Counted from the stretch's first letter, positions 1 through 8,514 are shown. The stretch: 43,047 nucleotides of DNA from Mycobacterium gastri (GCF_002102175.1 NZ_LQOX01000089.1:1-43047); one strand, 5' to 3'. The notes: generated from the letters alone by a model not told the origin. Translations and numbers: made by a program.

Positions 1-243
1 TCGGTCGGGGGCGCGGGCGGCGCCGGCGGCACGGCTGGGCTGTTCGGCGACGGCGGGGACGGCGGCGCCGGCGGGGAGAGCCTGGGTAAGGCGGTACCCG
101 GCGGCGCCGGCGGGGCCGGCGGCGCCGCCGTGCTGATCGGCAACGGCGGTAACGGCGGTAAGGGCGGACTTGGCGCCCCGCCGGGTACCAGTGGCACCGG
201 CGGCGCCGGGGGGCAGCTGCTCGGCCTGGACGGGTTGACGTAG
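1..243 (+). CDS. PE_PGRS family protein, C-terminal end (5' truncated by window)
   Basis: The frame is open from base 1 to a TAG at 241-243 and encodes about 80 residues of Gly-Gly-Ala and Gly-Gly-Asn repeats, including [14 protein letters not shown], and ends in [11 protein letters not shown]. This repeat style and this kind of ending are typical of the PGRS domain of mycobacterial PE_PGRS proteins, which are surface-exposed or secreted by type VII systems. The PE domain and start lie outside the window, so the subgroup cannot be named. The function of individual PE_PGRS proteins is mostly unknown. The family call is secure; identity to a particular member is not. Confidence 0.9.
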   Translation, partial: SVGGAGGAGGTAGLFGDGGDGGAGGESLGKAVPGGAGGAGGAAVLIGNGGNGGKGGLGAPPGTSGTGGAGGQLLGLDGLT

Positions 244-390
244 CCGGCGGGCCGCAGCCGGTCAGCACCTTTCGAGACGTCCGCTCGGCCATGGGTGCAG
301 GCGGGGTCGGCAGTATTCGGTGGCGGGCATTTGGTGAGTCGTGGGCAGGGCGCGCGGCCGTTGGCGCCACCCTGCGGTCGCGGCACTCCG

Positions 391-655
391 GAACTTCAGG
401 CAGTCGCACGGTTCGGGCCCCATGATCGGGTAGACCGCGTGGCGGGCCAGGCGGCCCTCCAATACGAACCCACGCCCCACCACTGCCGGCTGAGGCGGCC
501 GCCGACTTCGACGGAGTGGCGAGCGTCTCCAGCACGTCTGGGCGCATTGTCGTCGGCAGATACCGCATGGCCTCATGATCGCGGCTGATGCGTTCGACCA
601 GCGCGTCAGCGTCATCAAGGCCAGGTGGGCGCAGCAGGACCCGCGGGCCGGTCAT
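391..655 (-). pseudogene. GNAT-family N-acetyltransferase remnant with internal deletion
   Basis: Read leftward from an ATG at 655, the first 40 or so codons give a GNAT-like N-terminus (RVLLRPPGLDDADALVERI, then EAMRYLP). The matching C-terminal end of a RimJ-type acetyltransferase (GFVLEGRLARHAVYPIMGP, then EPCDCL) is present at about 480-391 but in another frame. About half of a normal 170-residue domain, including the acetyl-CoA loop, is absent between them. The gene therefore appears inactivated by an internal deletion plus frame change. The 150 bases between it and the PE_PGRS stop show nothing else recognisable. Fragment identity is by motif recognition only. Confidence 0.6.
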
Positions 656-694
656 GCGGTCAGGTGGGTAGTTGGCGAATGTGTCCGCCTGCCG

Positions 695-1900
695 CTACAG
701 CCCCAGCGCGCGATAGGTGTGGCGCACGAACTTCGGTTGTGCCGTCCGCAGTTTCGCCAACCCCGGGTTACCCGCGACGGCCGTGGCGGCGTCCACGGAC
801 AGGTCGGGACAATGCTGGATCAGATACAGCAGAATCAGGTCGGCGGACGGATCGGCCTGCCACCACGTGCCATACGCGCCGGGCCAGCTGAACGTGCCAA
901 GCCCACCCGGCCCGAACAGCGGCGCCGATTTCGCCGGATCGGTCACTACCGACAGATTCAGCCCGAACCCGCGGCCCACCCAGAACGGCGCTCCCAAGAA
1001 GTTGTGGCGCTTGTGCACGTCGGTCAGCCGGTCGGTGCGCATCAGGCGCACGGACTCCGGTGACAGCACCCGGACTCCGTCGACCGTCCCGTCACCCAAC
1101 AGCATTCTCACGAACCGCAAGTAGTCGTCGGCGGTCGACCACAGTCCGCCGCCGGCGTTGGGAAACGACGGCGGCTTGACCTGCGGCGGCCCCATCACGT
1201 CGTGGCGCAACTGGTCGTCCTCGTCGAGCCGGTACATGGTGGCGGCGCGTGGTCGCGCCTCGGCCGAGACGAAGAAGCCGGTGTCGGTCATGCCGGCCGG
1301 ACCCAGCACTCGCTCGTCGAGAACCTGATGGAACGGCTTGCCATCGATGCGAGACACGATGACGCCCAGCACGTCGATCGCATGGCTGTAGGTCACCCGG
1401 TCGCCGGGCTGGTGAACCAGTGGCAGGGCGGCCAGTTCGGCCAGCCAGGTGTCCGAACCCTGGCCGAAGGGCAGTCGCATGTAGGCCCGCGAGATGGGCC
1501 CGGAGACCGAGAAACTGTAGGCCAGACCACTGGTATGGGTCAGCAGATCCTCGACCAGGATGGAGCGCCGGGCCGGATACGTCCGGTCCAGCGGGCCATG
1601 CGGGTCGTCCAGCACCCGCGGGTCGGCCAGCTCCGGCGCCCAGCGCGCGATGGGGTCCCGCAATGTCAGCTTGCCCTCGTCGACCAGGCTCATGGCCGCG
1701 GCAACCGTCACCGGCTTGGTCATCGACGCGATGCGAAACAGCGTGTCTCGTTGCATCGGCAGGCCCGCATCGACGTCGCGGTAGCCGATCTCGTTGACCT
1801 GCAACACCTCTCCGCCCTGCCAGACCACGGTCACCGCGCCGGAAAGCAAGCCGGTGTCACAGACTTGGCGAATGGATGCCTGATTGCCGTCGAGCTTCAC
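695..1900 (-). CDS. Serine beta-lactamase-like / class C-type esterase (Rv1367c-like)
   Basis: The 401-residue protein belongs to the beta-lactamase (PF00144) family of serine hydrolases, penicillin-binding-protein-like esterases that act on esters or peptides. The nucleophile motif SMTK is at residues 59-62. A Tyr-Ser-His triad (171-173) replaces the Tyr-x-Asn of true class C enzymes, as in EstB-type esterases, and a late GPGGLGTFSWPGAYG stretch resembles the third active-site loop. No signal peptide is seen, so a cytosolic esterase is more likely than a drug-hydrolysing lactamase. The start is GTG at 1900, only 7 nt after a TAACCT -10-like box, which suggests a leaderless mRNA. The natural substrate is unknown. 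Confidence 0.85.
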   Translation of the reverse strand: MKLDGNQASIRQVCDTGLLSGAVTVVWQGGEVLQVNEIGYRDVDAGLPMQRDTLFRIASMTKPVTVAAAMSLVDEGKLTLRDPIARWAPELADPRVLDDPHGPLDRTYPARRSILVEDLLTHTSGLAYSFSVSGPISRAYMRLPFGQGSDTWLAELAALPLVHQPGDRVTYSHAIDVLGVIVSRIDGKPFHQVLDERVLGPAGMTDTGFFVSAEARPRAATMYRLDEDDQLRHDVMGPPQVKPPSFPNAGGGLWSTADDYLRFVRMLLGDGTVDGVRVLSPESVRLMRTDRLTDVHKRHNFLGAPFWVGRGFGLNLSVVTDPAKSAPLFGPGGLGTFSWPGAYGTWWQADPSADLILLYLIQHCPDLSVDAATAVAGNPGLAKLRTAQPKFVRHTYRALGL

Positions 1901-1907
1901 CGGCCCC

Positions 1908-1913
1908 AGGTTA
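1908..1913 (-). promoter_or_regulatory. -10 box for leaderless beta-lactamase-like gene
   Basis: TAACCT on the minus strand lies 7 nt before the GTG at 1900. This spacing puts the transcription start at or next to the start codon. No clear -35 is visible. Confidence 0.5.
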
Positions 1914-2037
1914 GTCGCCGGATATCGGCGGGCGCGGCGGTGGGACCGCCTGTCGGCTCATCGCGATCGACCGTGGGTCGGGGGTCGGCGGGGCCGGTTG
2001 TTACTTGTGCGAAAAGCCTTCCGACCTGGCGATAGCG

Positions 2038-2046
2038 TGTTACTGT
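2038..2046 (+). promoter_or_regulatory. Putative extended -10 promoter upstream of lprF
   Basis: TGT directly followed by TACTGT forms an extended -10 element. Transcription would start near 2053 and leave a leader of about 200 nt before lprF. The remainder of the 1914-2260 gap shows no gene that I recognise. Confidence 0.35.
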
Positions 2047-2260
2047 CGCGCTCTCCGGCGATGTGATCTGGGGAACAGGCTGTGGGAGCAACGGCATGCG
2101 GTTGACAACCGACCCGTTGCGGTGAACCAGGGTGCGGGAAGCAGTCACCGAGACCCGCAACAGTGGACGGGGGCCGGTTCGCTGGCCTCCGTCCATGCCG
2201 TATGAAGCTAGCGACCCGCTGCTCTTTACCACCGGTTGGATAACTCAGCAAAGGTTGGCC

Positions 2261-3124
2261 ATGAATGGCTTGATCTCACAGACGCAAACCTCTCACCGAC
2301 GTGTCACCCATCCACCCTCGATCCCGGTGCCGGCCGCGATGGTGTTCGCGGCAGCACTGATCGCGACGGTCATCAGTGGGTGCGGCCATAAATCGACCAC
2401 TGCGACCTCCCAGACTTCCGGGGCATCGGGCGCCCCAACATCGGCGACATCCGGGGCGACCGGCGCCCCGTCACCAGAAGCCCAGCAACTCCTGCAGGAC
2501 AGCTCCAAAGCGACCAAAGCGCTGCACTCGCTTCACGTCAACCTGGCGACAACCAATATCACCACTCTTCCGATGGAAAGCGTTGACGCCGACGTGACCA
2601 ACCAGCCGGAGGGCAACGCCCAAGCCGTCGGCAACGCCACGGTGCGGATGCAGCCCAAGGCGCCGGTGGTCAGCAAGCAGTTCCTGGTCACCAAGAAGAC
2701 TATGTACACCAAAGACGATTCCGGAAAGTACACCTCGTTAGGGCCCGCGGAGAAGATCTACGACCCGGGCATCATCATGGACAAGGACAAGGGACTGGGC
2801 AACGTCATCGGCAAGGTGGCGAGCGCCCAGATTGCCGGGAAGGAAACGATCGACGGGGTGGCCACCGTGAAGGTGACGGGAACCATCGACGCGGCGGTGA
2901 TCGACCCGGTGGTCCCCCAATTGGGTAAGGGCGGCGGCACTCTCCCGGTCACCCTGTACATCACCGATGTCAATGCAGCAGGCGCCGGCACCACTGCGAC
3001 GTCTGGAGCGCCGGCGCCCAGCCCGAACCTGGTGCGGATGGTCATCGACAAGGATCAGGGCCACGTCACCATCACCCTGTCCGCCTGGGGCGCGCCAGTC
3101 ACCATTCCCAACCCGACGGGATAA
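2261..3124 (+). CDS. lprF: Lipoprotein LprF (LppX/LprAFG family)
   Basis: LprF is a cell-envelope lipoprotein of the LppX/LprAFG fold, which has a hydrophobic cavity and binds acylated glycolipids in characterised members. The ATG at 2261 gives 287 residues beginning MNGLISQ, the start known for M. tuberculosis LprF. The signal peptide ends in the lipobox ISGC with Cys41 as the lipidated residue. It is followed by a Thr/Ser/Gly/Ala/Pro-rich linker of about 30 residues, longer than I recall for H37Rv, and then the folded domain, which ends SAWGAPVTIPNPTG. A second Ala/Gly/Thr-rich insertion sits near residues 240-250. The gene stands alone on this strand; a strong stem-loop follows. Confidence 0.92.
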   Translation: MNGLISQTQTSHRRVTHPPSIPVPAAMVFAAALIATVISGCGHKSTTATSQTSGASGAPTSATSGATGAPSPEAQQLLQDSSKATKALHSLHVNLATTNITTLPMESVDADVTNQPEGNAQAVGNATVRMQPKAPVVSKQFLVTKKTMYTKDDSGKYTSLGPAEKIYDPGIIMDKDKGLGNVIGKVASAQIAGKETIDGVATVKVTGTIDAAVIDPVVPQLGKGGGTLPVTLYITDVNAAGAGTTATSGAPAPSPNLVRMVIDKDQGHVTITLSAWGAPVTIPNPTG

Positions 3125-3146
3125 CCAGCAGGGTGCATTCCGGATT

Positions 3147-3209
3147 GGGAACCGGCCCGCAACTGCCAGCTGGCGGCTAGGGCTGCCGGCAGTATTCGGG
3201 CCGGTTCCC
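3147..3209 (+). terminator. Long stem-loop downstream of lprF
   Basis: Two perfect 13-base arms (3147-3159 and 3197-3209, GGGAACCGGCCCG and its complement) enclose a second pairing of ACTGCC (3162-3167) with GGCAGT (3188-3193). There is no T-tract, which is common for mycobacterial terminators. The remainder of the gap up to 3392 holds only the Shine-Dalgarno of the next gene. Confidence 0.6.
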
Positions 3210-3392
3210 GCCCGCGGTTGGCCCCTTTGGGCGCAACCGATTTGGTGCACCCGCAGCGCAGATTACCCGGCCCGGAATTCCATTGAGAATTCTCCAAGGC
3301 CATACCTCCAACATTGGGGCACCGTTGGGGTCACTTCGCCGGAATCGGCAGCTAGCGCCCGATCTCACCCGATCAGACCTGGAGGAATACGA

Positions 3393-4862
3393 ATGACGAA
3401 CGACCTCCCAGAGGTTCAGGAGCGTGGCCCCGGCCTGCGCCCGGCTCCTCCTCCGGGCGGGCCACCGCTGTCAGACGTGTGGGTCTACAACGGCCGGGCA
3501 TACGACCTCAGCGACTGGATATCCAAGCACCCCGGCGGCGCCTTCTTCATCGGGCGCACCAAGAACCGCGACATCACCGCGATCATCGCCTCCTACCATC
3601 GCGACCCCGCCAAGGTCGAACGAATCTTGGAGCGGCGCTACGCGTTGGGCCGTGACGCAACGCCGCGCGACATTCATCCCAAACACAACGCGCCGCCGTT
3701 CCTCTTCAAAGACGACTTCAACAGCTGGCGCGACACGCCGAAATACTGTTTCGACAACCCGAACGACTTGATGCATCGCGTCAAAGCACGCCTGACCGAG
3801 CCGGCGCTGGCCGCCCGAATCAACCGGATGGACCGGCTGTTCAACATCGTGGTGGCGTTGCTGGCCGTCGCCTATTTCGCGGTCCAGGGCGTGCGGCTGA
3901 TCGAACCACGGTGGATGCCGTTGTGGGCCTTCGTGATTGCGATGGCGCTGCTACGCAGTTCGCTGGTCGGGTACGGCCATTACGCGTTGCATCGGGCGCA
4001 ACGGGGTCCTAATCGGTTCTTGGCCAATGCCTTCGACCTGAACTATGTGGCGTTGTCGTTGGTGGTCGCCGACGGGCACACGCTGCTGCATCACCCGTAC
4101 ACGCAAAGCGACGTCGACATCAAGAAGAACGTCTTCACGATGATGATGGGGTTACCGCGGCTGTATCGGGTTCCGGTGCATACGGTTCACAAGTTCGGCC
4201 ACCTGCTCACCGGCATGGCCATCCGCATCGCCGACGTATGGAATATGACCCGCAAGGTGGGTGTCGAGGAGGGCTACGGAAGCTGGCGCAACGCGCTGCC
4301 GCATTTCCTGGGGTCGTCCGGGGTACGTCTGCTCCTGCTCACCGAGATGGTGGTTTTCGCACTCGCCGGTGACTTCTGGGCCTGGGCACTGCAATTCGTC
4401 GTCACGGTGTGGGTCAGCACCTTCTTGGTGGTGGCCAGCCACGAGTTCGAGGACGACGCGGACGACGCGGCCGCAACGGGTGAAGATTGGGGCGTCGATC
4501 AAGTGGTGCATGCCAACGACCTGGTTGTGGTCGGGAATCGCTACGTCGACTGCTTCCTGTCGGCGGGCCTGAGTTCTCACCGCGTCCATCATGTATTGCC
4601 GTTTCAGCGCAGTGGGTTCGCCAACATCGTCACCGAGGACGTATTACGGGAAGAAGCCGCGAAGTCCGGCGTCGAGTGGGTTCCGGCAAAGAGTTTCGTG
4701 ATCGATAGGCTGCCGAAGCTCTGCCGGACCTACCTGCTCTCGCCGTCTCGCCAAGCCAGCGAGCACAAGTGGGGTTTCCTGCGGGAACACTGCTCGCCGG
4801 CGGCTTGGAAAGCCAGCGCCGGCTACGTGGTCGCCGGCTTCGTCGGAATCGGGTCGGTATGA
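3393..4862 (+). CDS. Cytochrome b5 / fatty acid desaturase fusion membrane protein (Rv1371-like)
   Basis: This 489-residue membrane enzyme has an N-terminal cytochrome b5-like haem domain (about residues 27-85; HPGG at 46-49, second candidate haem ligand in SYH near 69). A fatty-acid-desaturase-type di-iron domain follows with histidine boxes HYALH (196-200), HTLLHH (229-234) and HRVHH (396-400) and several membrane segments. Front-end and sphingolipid desaturases share this architecture, with the b5 domain feeding electrons to the di-iron site. The ATG at 3393 follows GGAGGA at 3381-3386 and matches the length of the H37Rv protein; the open frame extends far upstream but lacks a ribosome site there. 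The stop overlaps the pks18 start (ATGA), which implies coupled translation. The acyl substrate is unknown. Confidence 0.88.
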   Translation: MTNDLPEVQERGPGLRPAPPPGGPPLSDVWVYNGRAYDLSDWISKHPGGAFFIGRTKNRDITAIIASYHRDPAKVERILERRYALGRDATPRDIHPKHNAPPFLFKDDFNSWRDTPKYCFDNPNDLMHRVKARLTEPALAARINRMDRLFNIVVALLAVAYFAVQGVRLIEPRWMPLWAFVIAMALLRSSLVGYGHYALHRAQRGPNRFLANAFDLNYVALSLVVADGHTLLHHPYTQSDVDIKKNVFTMMMGLPRLYRVPVHTVHKFGHLLTGMAIRIADVWNMTRKVGVEEGYGSWRNALPHFLGSSGVRLLLLTEMVVFALAGDFWAWALQFVVTVWVSTFLVVASHEFEDDADDAAATGEDWGVDQVVHANDLVVVGNRYVDCFLSAGLSSHRVHHVLPFQRSGFANIVTEDVLREEAAKSGVEWVPAKSFVIDRLPKLCRTYLLSPSRQASEHKWGFLREHCSPAAWKASAGYVVAGFVGIGSV

Positions 4863-6052
4863 GCAGCGCAGCCGACGGTGGTGCCCTGCGGCCGGTGGCC
4901 GACGCGCCCGGCTACCAACCCCACTATGACCTCGCCGCGTTGCCGCCGGCTCCGCCCACGACGGTAGCGGTCATCGAAGGCATGGCGACCGGTGTGCCGC
5001 AACGGGTGGTCCGTCAGTCCGACGCCGCGGCGCAGGTGGCCCAGATGTTTGTCGACCCGCAACAGCGGGAACGGATTTCGCGGGTCTACGAGAAGACACG
5101 CATCGACAGCCGCAGGATGGCCGTCGACCCGCTGGACGCCGAGTTCGACGCGTTCCGGCGCGAACCCGCGACCATCCGGGACCGGATGGGCCTGTTCTAC
5201 CGGCATGCGGTACCGCTGGCGGTCGAGGTGAGCCGGCGTGCGCTCGACGGGCTTTCCTACGGCGCCGACGAGATCGGGCTGTTGGTGTTCGTCACCAGCA
5301 CCGGATTCGTCGCTCCGGGCGTGGACGTGGCGATCGTTAAGGAACTCGGTCTGTCGTCGGCGATTTCGCGAGTCGTGGTCAATTTCATGGGATGCGCGGC
5401 CGCGATGAACGCCATTCGCACCGCCACCAACTACGTCCGCGCCCACCCGGCGATGAAGGCGTTGGTGGTGTGCATCGAATTGTGCTCGGTGAATGCGGTG
5501 TTCGCCGACAACGTCAACGATGTGGTGATCCACAGCCTGTTCGGCGATGGCTGCGCAGCGTTGGTGATCGGTGCCAGCCAGGTGCAACAGCAGTTGCCGG
5601 CGGGCAGTGTGGTGATCCGCAGCAACTTCAGCCAGCTGCTCGACGACGCCGAAGACGGCATAGTGCTGGGCGTCAATCACGACGGCATCACCTGCGAGCT
5701 GTCGGCGAACCTGCCCGACTACATTTACCGCGGCGTCGCGCCGGTAGTCGCAAATATGTTGTACGACAATGGATTACAACAATCCAATATCGATCTGTGG
5801 GCGATCCATCCGGGTGGGCCAAAGATCATCGAAGAGTCGGTGCGTTCGTTGGGCATCGACGCCGAATCCGCGGCGCACAGCTGGGACGTGTTGGCCCGCT
5901 ACGGCAACATGCTCAGCGTCTCGCTGATCTTCGTGCTGGAAATGATGGTGCGCCAAGCAGAGTCGGCAAAACCCTTCTCGACCGGTGTGGCGTTCGCGTT
6001 CGCGCCCGGGGTCACCGTTGAAGGCATGTTGTTCGACATCGTGCGACGGTGA
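4859..6052 (+). CDS. pks18: Type III polyketide synthase Pks18 (alkylpyrone synthase)
   Basis: The 397-residue protein is a chalcone-synthase-superfamily enzyme very close to M. tuberculosis Pks18, which condenses long-chain acyl-CoA with malonyl-CoA to make tri- and tetraketide alpha-pyrones. The catalytic triad is intact: Cys179 in [11 protein letters not shown], His317 in AIHPGGPK and Asn350 in RYGNMLS. The ATG at 4859 overlaps the desaturase stop, and the TGA at 6050-6052 abuts the sulfotransferase gene, so the three genes appear to be one transcript. The N-terminal 30 residues are Pro/Ala-rich and differ from H37Rv, which is normal for this family. Enzyme class is certain; the physiological product is not known. 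Confidence 0.95.
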   Translation: MSSAADGGALRPVADAPGYQPHYDLAALPPAPPTTVAVIEGMATGVPQRVVRQSDAAAQVAQMFVDPQQRERISRVYEKTRIDSRRMAVDPLDAEFDAFRREPATIRDRMGLFYRHAVPLAVEVSRRALDGLSYGADEIGLLVFVTSTGFVAPGVDVAIVKELGLSSAISRVVVNFMGCAAAMNAIRTATNYVRAHPAMKALVVCIELCSVNAVFADNVNDVVIHSLFGDGCAALVIGASQVQQQLPAGSVVIRSNFSQLLDDAEDGIVLGVNHDGITCELSANLPDYIYRGVAPVVANMLYDNGLQQSNIDLWAIHPGGPKIIEESVRSLGIDAESAAHSWDVLARYGNMLSVSLIFVLEMMVRQAESAKPFSTGVAFAFAPGVTVEGMLFDIVRR

Positions 6053-6084
6053 CTGCGACTGTGATACCGGAAGGGAGGTGGCAC

Positions 6085-7095
6085 ATGACCAATGCCCCTG
6101 AGCCGCCGTATGCCAATGCGCTGACGGCCGACCGCGTCCTGTACCGCTCGTTGATGACCGACAGTACGCGCTGGGACGCCCTGCAACTGCGCGCGGGCGA
6201 CATCGTCATCTCGACACCGTCGAAGTGCGGGATGACCTGGACCCAGCGGCTGGTGTCCTTGCTGGTCTTCGACGGACCGGACTTGCCGGGACCATTGTCG
6301 ACGGTGTCACCGTGGCTCGATCAGACCATCCGGCCCATCGAGGAGGTGGTCGCCGTCCTCGACGCACAGGATCACCGCCGGTTCATCAAGACCCATACGC
6401 CGCTGGACGGCCTGGTGCTCGATGATCGGGTCACCTACATCTGCGTGGGCCGCGATCCTCGCGATGCCGCGGTGTCGATGCTGTTCCACGTGGCCAATGT
6501 CGACGCCGAGCGGTTGCGGGAGTTGCATGAGGCCACGGTGCCGCCGCAACTGCGACCGGGCCCGCCGGGTCCCGAGCCCGGCCCCGCGGCTGGCGGGCGT
6601 GGTCCGGCCGAGGAGTTCCGGCACTGGATGGAGGGTCCGGCGCTGCCACCGCCGGGAGTGGGGTTCGCGCTTCCCAAAGGGATCGGAACGCTGGCCAACG
6701 TCCTGCATCACTTCGGCACGGCATGGCAGCGGCGGCACCTGCCGAACGTGGCGCTGTTCCACTACGCCGACTATCAGGTGGACCTGATAGCCGAGCTGAT
6801 GCGGCTTGCCGCGGTACTCGGTATCGCTTTGAGTCGCGATCGCGGCCGCGAACTGGTTGCGCACGCGTCGCTGGACGCCATGCGATCCCGCGCGGCGGAG
6901 ATCGCCCCCAACACCACCGACGGCATCTGGCACAGCGAGGAGCAATTCTTCCGCCGTGGCCGCAGCGGCGACTGGCAGCAGTACTTCACCCATCACGAGC
7001 ACCGCCGCTACAACCACCGCATCAACCAGCTCGCCCCGCCCGATCTGCTGGCCTGGGCGCACGAGGGACGCTGCGGGTGCGACCCCGCCCAGTGA
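6085..7095 (+). CDS. PAPS-dependent sulfotransferase (Rv1373-like)
   Basis: This 336-residue cytosolic sulfotransferase transfers sulfate from PAPS to a hydroxyl acceptor; the H37Rv counterpart has been described as a glycolipid sulfotransferase. The 5'-phosphosulfate loop [12 protein letters not shown] (about residues 43-54), the KTHTP loop, the 3'-phosphate loop [13 protein letters not shown] and the C-terminal [12 protein letters not shown] motif are all present. ATG 6085 is chosen because AAGGGAGG lies just upstream; a GTG at 6049 overlapping the pks18 stop is an alternative. A Pro/Gly-rich insertion (about residues 165-190) looks like a surface loop. Its place behind a desaturase and an alkylpyrone synthase suggests that the acceptor is a lipid made by those enzymes, which is inference. 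Confidence 0.88.
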   Translation: MTNAPEPPYANALTADRVLYRSLMTDSTRWDALQLRAGDIVISTPSKCGMTWTQRLVSLLVFDGPDLPGPLSTVSPWLDQTIRPIEEVVAVLDAQDHRRFIKTHTPLDGLVLDDRVTYICVGRDPRDAAVSMLFHVANVDAERLRELHEATVPPQLRPGPPGPEPGPAAGGRGPAEEFRHWMEGPALPPPGVGFALPKGIGTLANVLHHFGTAWQRRHLPNVALFHYADYQVDLIAELMRLAAVLGIALSRDRGRELVAHASLDAMRSRAAEIAPNTTDGIWHSEEQFFRRGRSGDWQQYFTHHEHRRYNHRINQLAPPDLLAWAHEGRCGCDPAQ

Positions 7096-7098
7096 CGG

Positions 7099-7776
7099 TC
7101 AGTCCGACATACGGCGTTGGGCTCTTACGTACCAAAACGCCATTTCCGTTTCGGTCCCGTCCATTTCGCGGCGCACCGTGGCGGGCTCCAGGGATTCGAC
7201 ATCCCACCCGGCACCGCCGAGCACGTCGCGCAGCGTCTGCTCGGATACCGCCGGCCGTGGCCATTGCTCATTCGGCGGATTGGCGTCCGAGAAGCAACTG
7301 ATCAGCAGGGTGGCGCCGGGACGGGAAGCGCGGTGCACGGCGGCGGCATAGCTGCGCTTGCAGTCGTCGTCGAGGCAGTGGAACATGCCGCTGTCGATCA
7401 CCGTGTCGAATGCGTCGGTGTAGCCGTCGAGCGTGGTGGCGTCTGCTGCCGCGAACTCCACGTCGACTCCGGCGTCGGCGGCGCGGCGTTCGGCGGTGAT
7501 CAGCGCGGTCGGAGAAATGTCCAAACCGGTCACGCGGTGTCCATGCTGAGCCAGGTAGATCGCGTTGTCGCCGAGGCCGCAGCCGATGTCGAGCACCTCA
7601 CCGTGGACCCAGCCACCGGTTTGCCAGGCGATCACGTTCTCTTTGGGCGCCTTGGTATCCCACGGCGGAGTAGTCATCGGTGGGATGCCCGGGCCGGGAC
7701 TTTCCCCGCGATACAGCGCATCGAAATCCATGCGCGGCCGGCCGGATTCGGTTGCGGAAGGGTTGAGATCGGTCAC
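7099..7776 (-). CDS. SAM-dependent class I methyltransferase (Rv1377c-like)
   Basis: About 225 residues form a Rossmann-type methyltransferase. The SAM loop is VLDIGCGLGDNAIYLA, followed by the acidic post-motif VTGLDIS and the motif FDTVIDSGMFHCLDDD. The MDFDALYRGESPGPG start and overall layout resemble the TehB/thiopurine-type methyltransferases of actinobacteria. GTG 7776 is preferred because TATCCT lies 7 nt before it, fitting a leaderless mRNA; an in-frame GTG at 7818 would add 14 residues. It converges on the sulfotransferase with only 3 bases between stops. Its substrate is unknown; whether it works with the neighbouring lipid genes cannot be told. Confidence 0.82.
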   Translation of the reverse strand: MTDLNPSATESGRPRMDFDALYRGESPGPGIPPMTTPPWDTKAPKENVIAWQTGGWVHGEVLDIGCGLGDNAIYLAQHGHRVTGLDISPTALITAERRAADAGVDVEFAAADATTLDGYTDAFDTVIDSGMFHCLDDDCKRSYAAAVHRASRPGATLLISCFSDANPPNEQWPRPAVSEQTLRDVLGGAGWDVESLEPATVRREMDGTETEMAFWYVRAQRRMSD

Positions 7777-7783
7777 ATCCGCC

Positions 7784-7789
7784 AGGATA
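7784..7789 (-). promoter_or_regulatory. -10 box for leaderless methyltransferase gene
   Basis: TATCCT on the minus strand is 7 nt before the GTG at 7776, which puts the transcript start at the start codon. Confidence 0.45.
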
Positions 7790-8050
7790 GGTGCTGATTG
7801 CCGGCGAACATGGGCCACCGTCCGGCTAGCGTCACATTGGTCACAGATGCCACAGCAGTCTCTGGCTGAGCCGGTGCCCGATGCGCCCGCCTGACCGGAA
7901 ATTCAGGGTGGCCACGAATGCCGCTGGTCAACGATGTCGGCTGCCCAGCCTTGGATGCCGACGCTCGTTTTGGTTCTGTTTTCGGCACGCCGATACGGCT
8001 TTCGGGGATGTCTCGCGTGCTCGCCGAAGCGGCTGCCATACCGCCGCATC

Positions 8051-8077
8051 GAGTGTGCGGCGACGGCTTTGAGTGTG
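8051..8077 (-). repeat. Inverted partner of the 20-bp repeat array
   Basis: One 20-base unit (8051-8070) and the first 7 bases of a second carry the GAGTGTG core, the reverse complement of the CACACTC core of the array at 8117-8256. This 27-base stretch is complementary to 8199-8225 with one mismatch, so the two could form a long hairpin around the intervening array. Confidence 0.75.
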
Positions 8078-8116
8078 TCCGTAGGGCGGGAATATCCACG
8101 ATCGGCCGCCCTGATG

Positions 8117-8256
8117 GCACACTCGACGCCGCCAGCGCACACTCGACGCCGCCAGCGCACGATCGGCGCCGTCGGCGCACACTCGGCGCCGCCAGCGCAC
8201 ACTCAAAGCCGTCGGCGCACACTCGGCGCCGCCAGCGCACACTCGGCGCCGCCAGC
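8117..8256 (+). repeat. Tandem array of a 20-bp repeat, about seven units
   Basis: Units of 20 bases begin at 8121, 8141, 8161, 8181, 8201, 8221 and 8241 (the last incomplete). The model unit is ACTCGGCGCCGCCAGCGCAC; variants carry GACG for GGCG, GTCGG for GCCAG, one GATC start and one AAAG. Units differ by 0-5 bases. There are no spacers, so this is not a CRISPR. It lies in a gene-free stretch between the methyltransferase and pyrR. No function is known to me. Confidence 0.85.
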
Positions 8257-8329
8257 CACCAACCCAACCACACCAGCGCGCGATTTCCATCTCCCCACAC
8301 CGGGTACCGCCCACGACCGACCGCTCAGA

Positions 8330-8361
8330 GCGACAACTCTGGGCAGTCTGCGCGTTGTCGC
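8330..8361 (+). repeat. Inverted repeat in the pyrR upstream region
   Basis: GCGACAAC (8330-8337) and GTTGTCGC (8354-8361) are perfect 8-base complements with a 16-base loop. This could be a regulator site or an RNA hairpin upstream of the predicted pyrR promoter. Confidence 0.35.
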
Positions 8362-8478
8362 TGTGAGCTGGGCACAACGCGAATCCCTTCTCTCCAGAGG
8401 CCACTGTGGCGGAAGTGACACGACACGCGACAGCGAAATCCGCCACGCCGCCCGCATCGTCGCCGTACCCATTGCAGG

Positions 8479-8487
8479 TGCTACGCT
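8479..8487 (+). promoter_or_regulatory. Predicted extended -10 promoter of the pyr operon
   Basis: TGC directly before TACGCT forms an extended -10 element; no good -35 is seen. Transcription would start near 8494 and give a leader of about 58 nt that contains the PyrR-type motif and the Shine-Dalgarno. Confidence 0.45.
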
Positions 8488-8514
8488 CCCGGGCAGCCGA
8501 CATCCTTTAACGAT

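Noticed and set aside
2967..3392. Upstream extension of the desaturase fusion into lprF
   Set aside because: It would run through lprF and the terminator hairpin; the ATG at 3393 has its own GGAGGA.
8117..8256. CRISPR array
   Set aside because: The 20-base units are directly adjacent with no spacers, and no cas genes are near.
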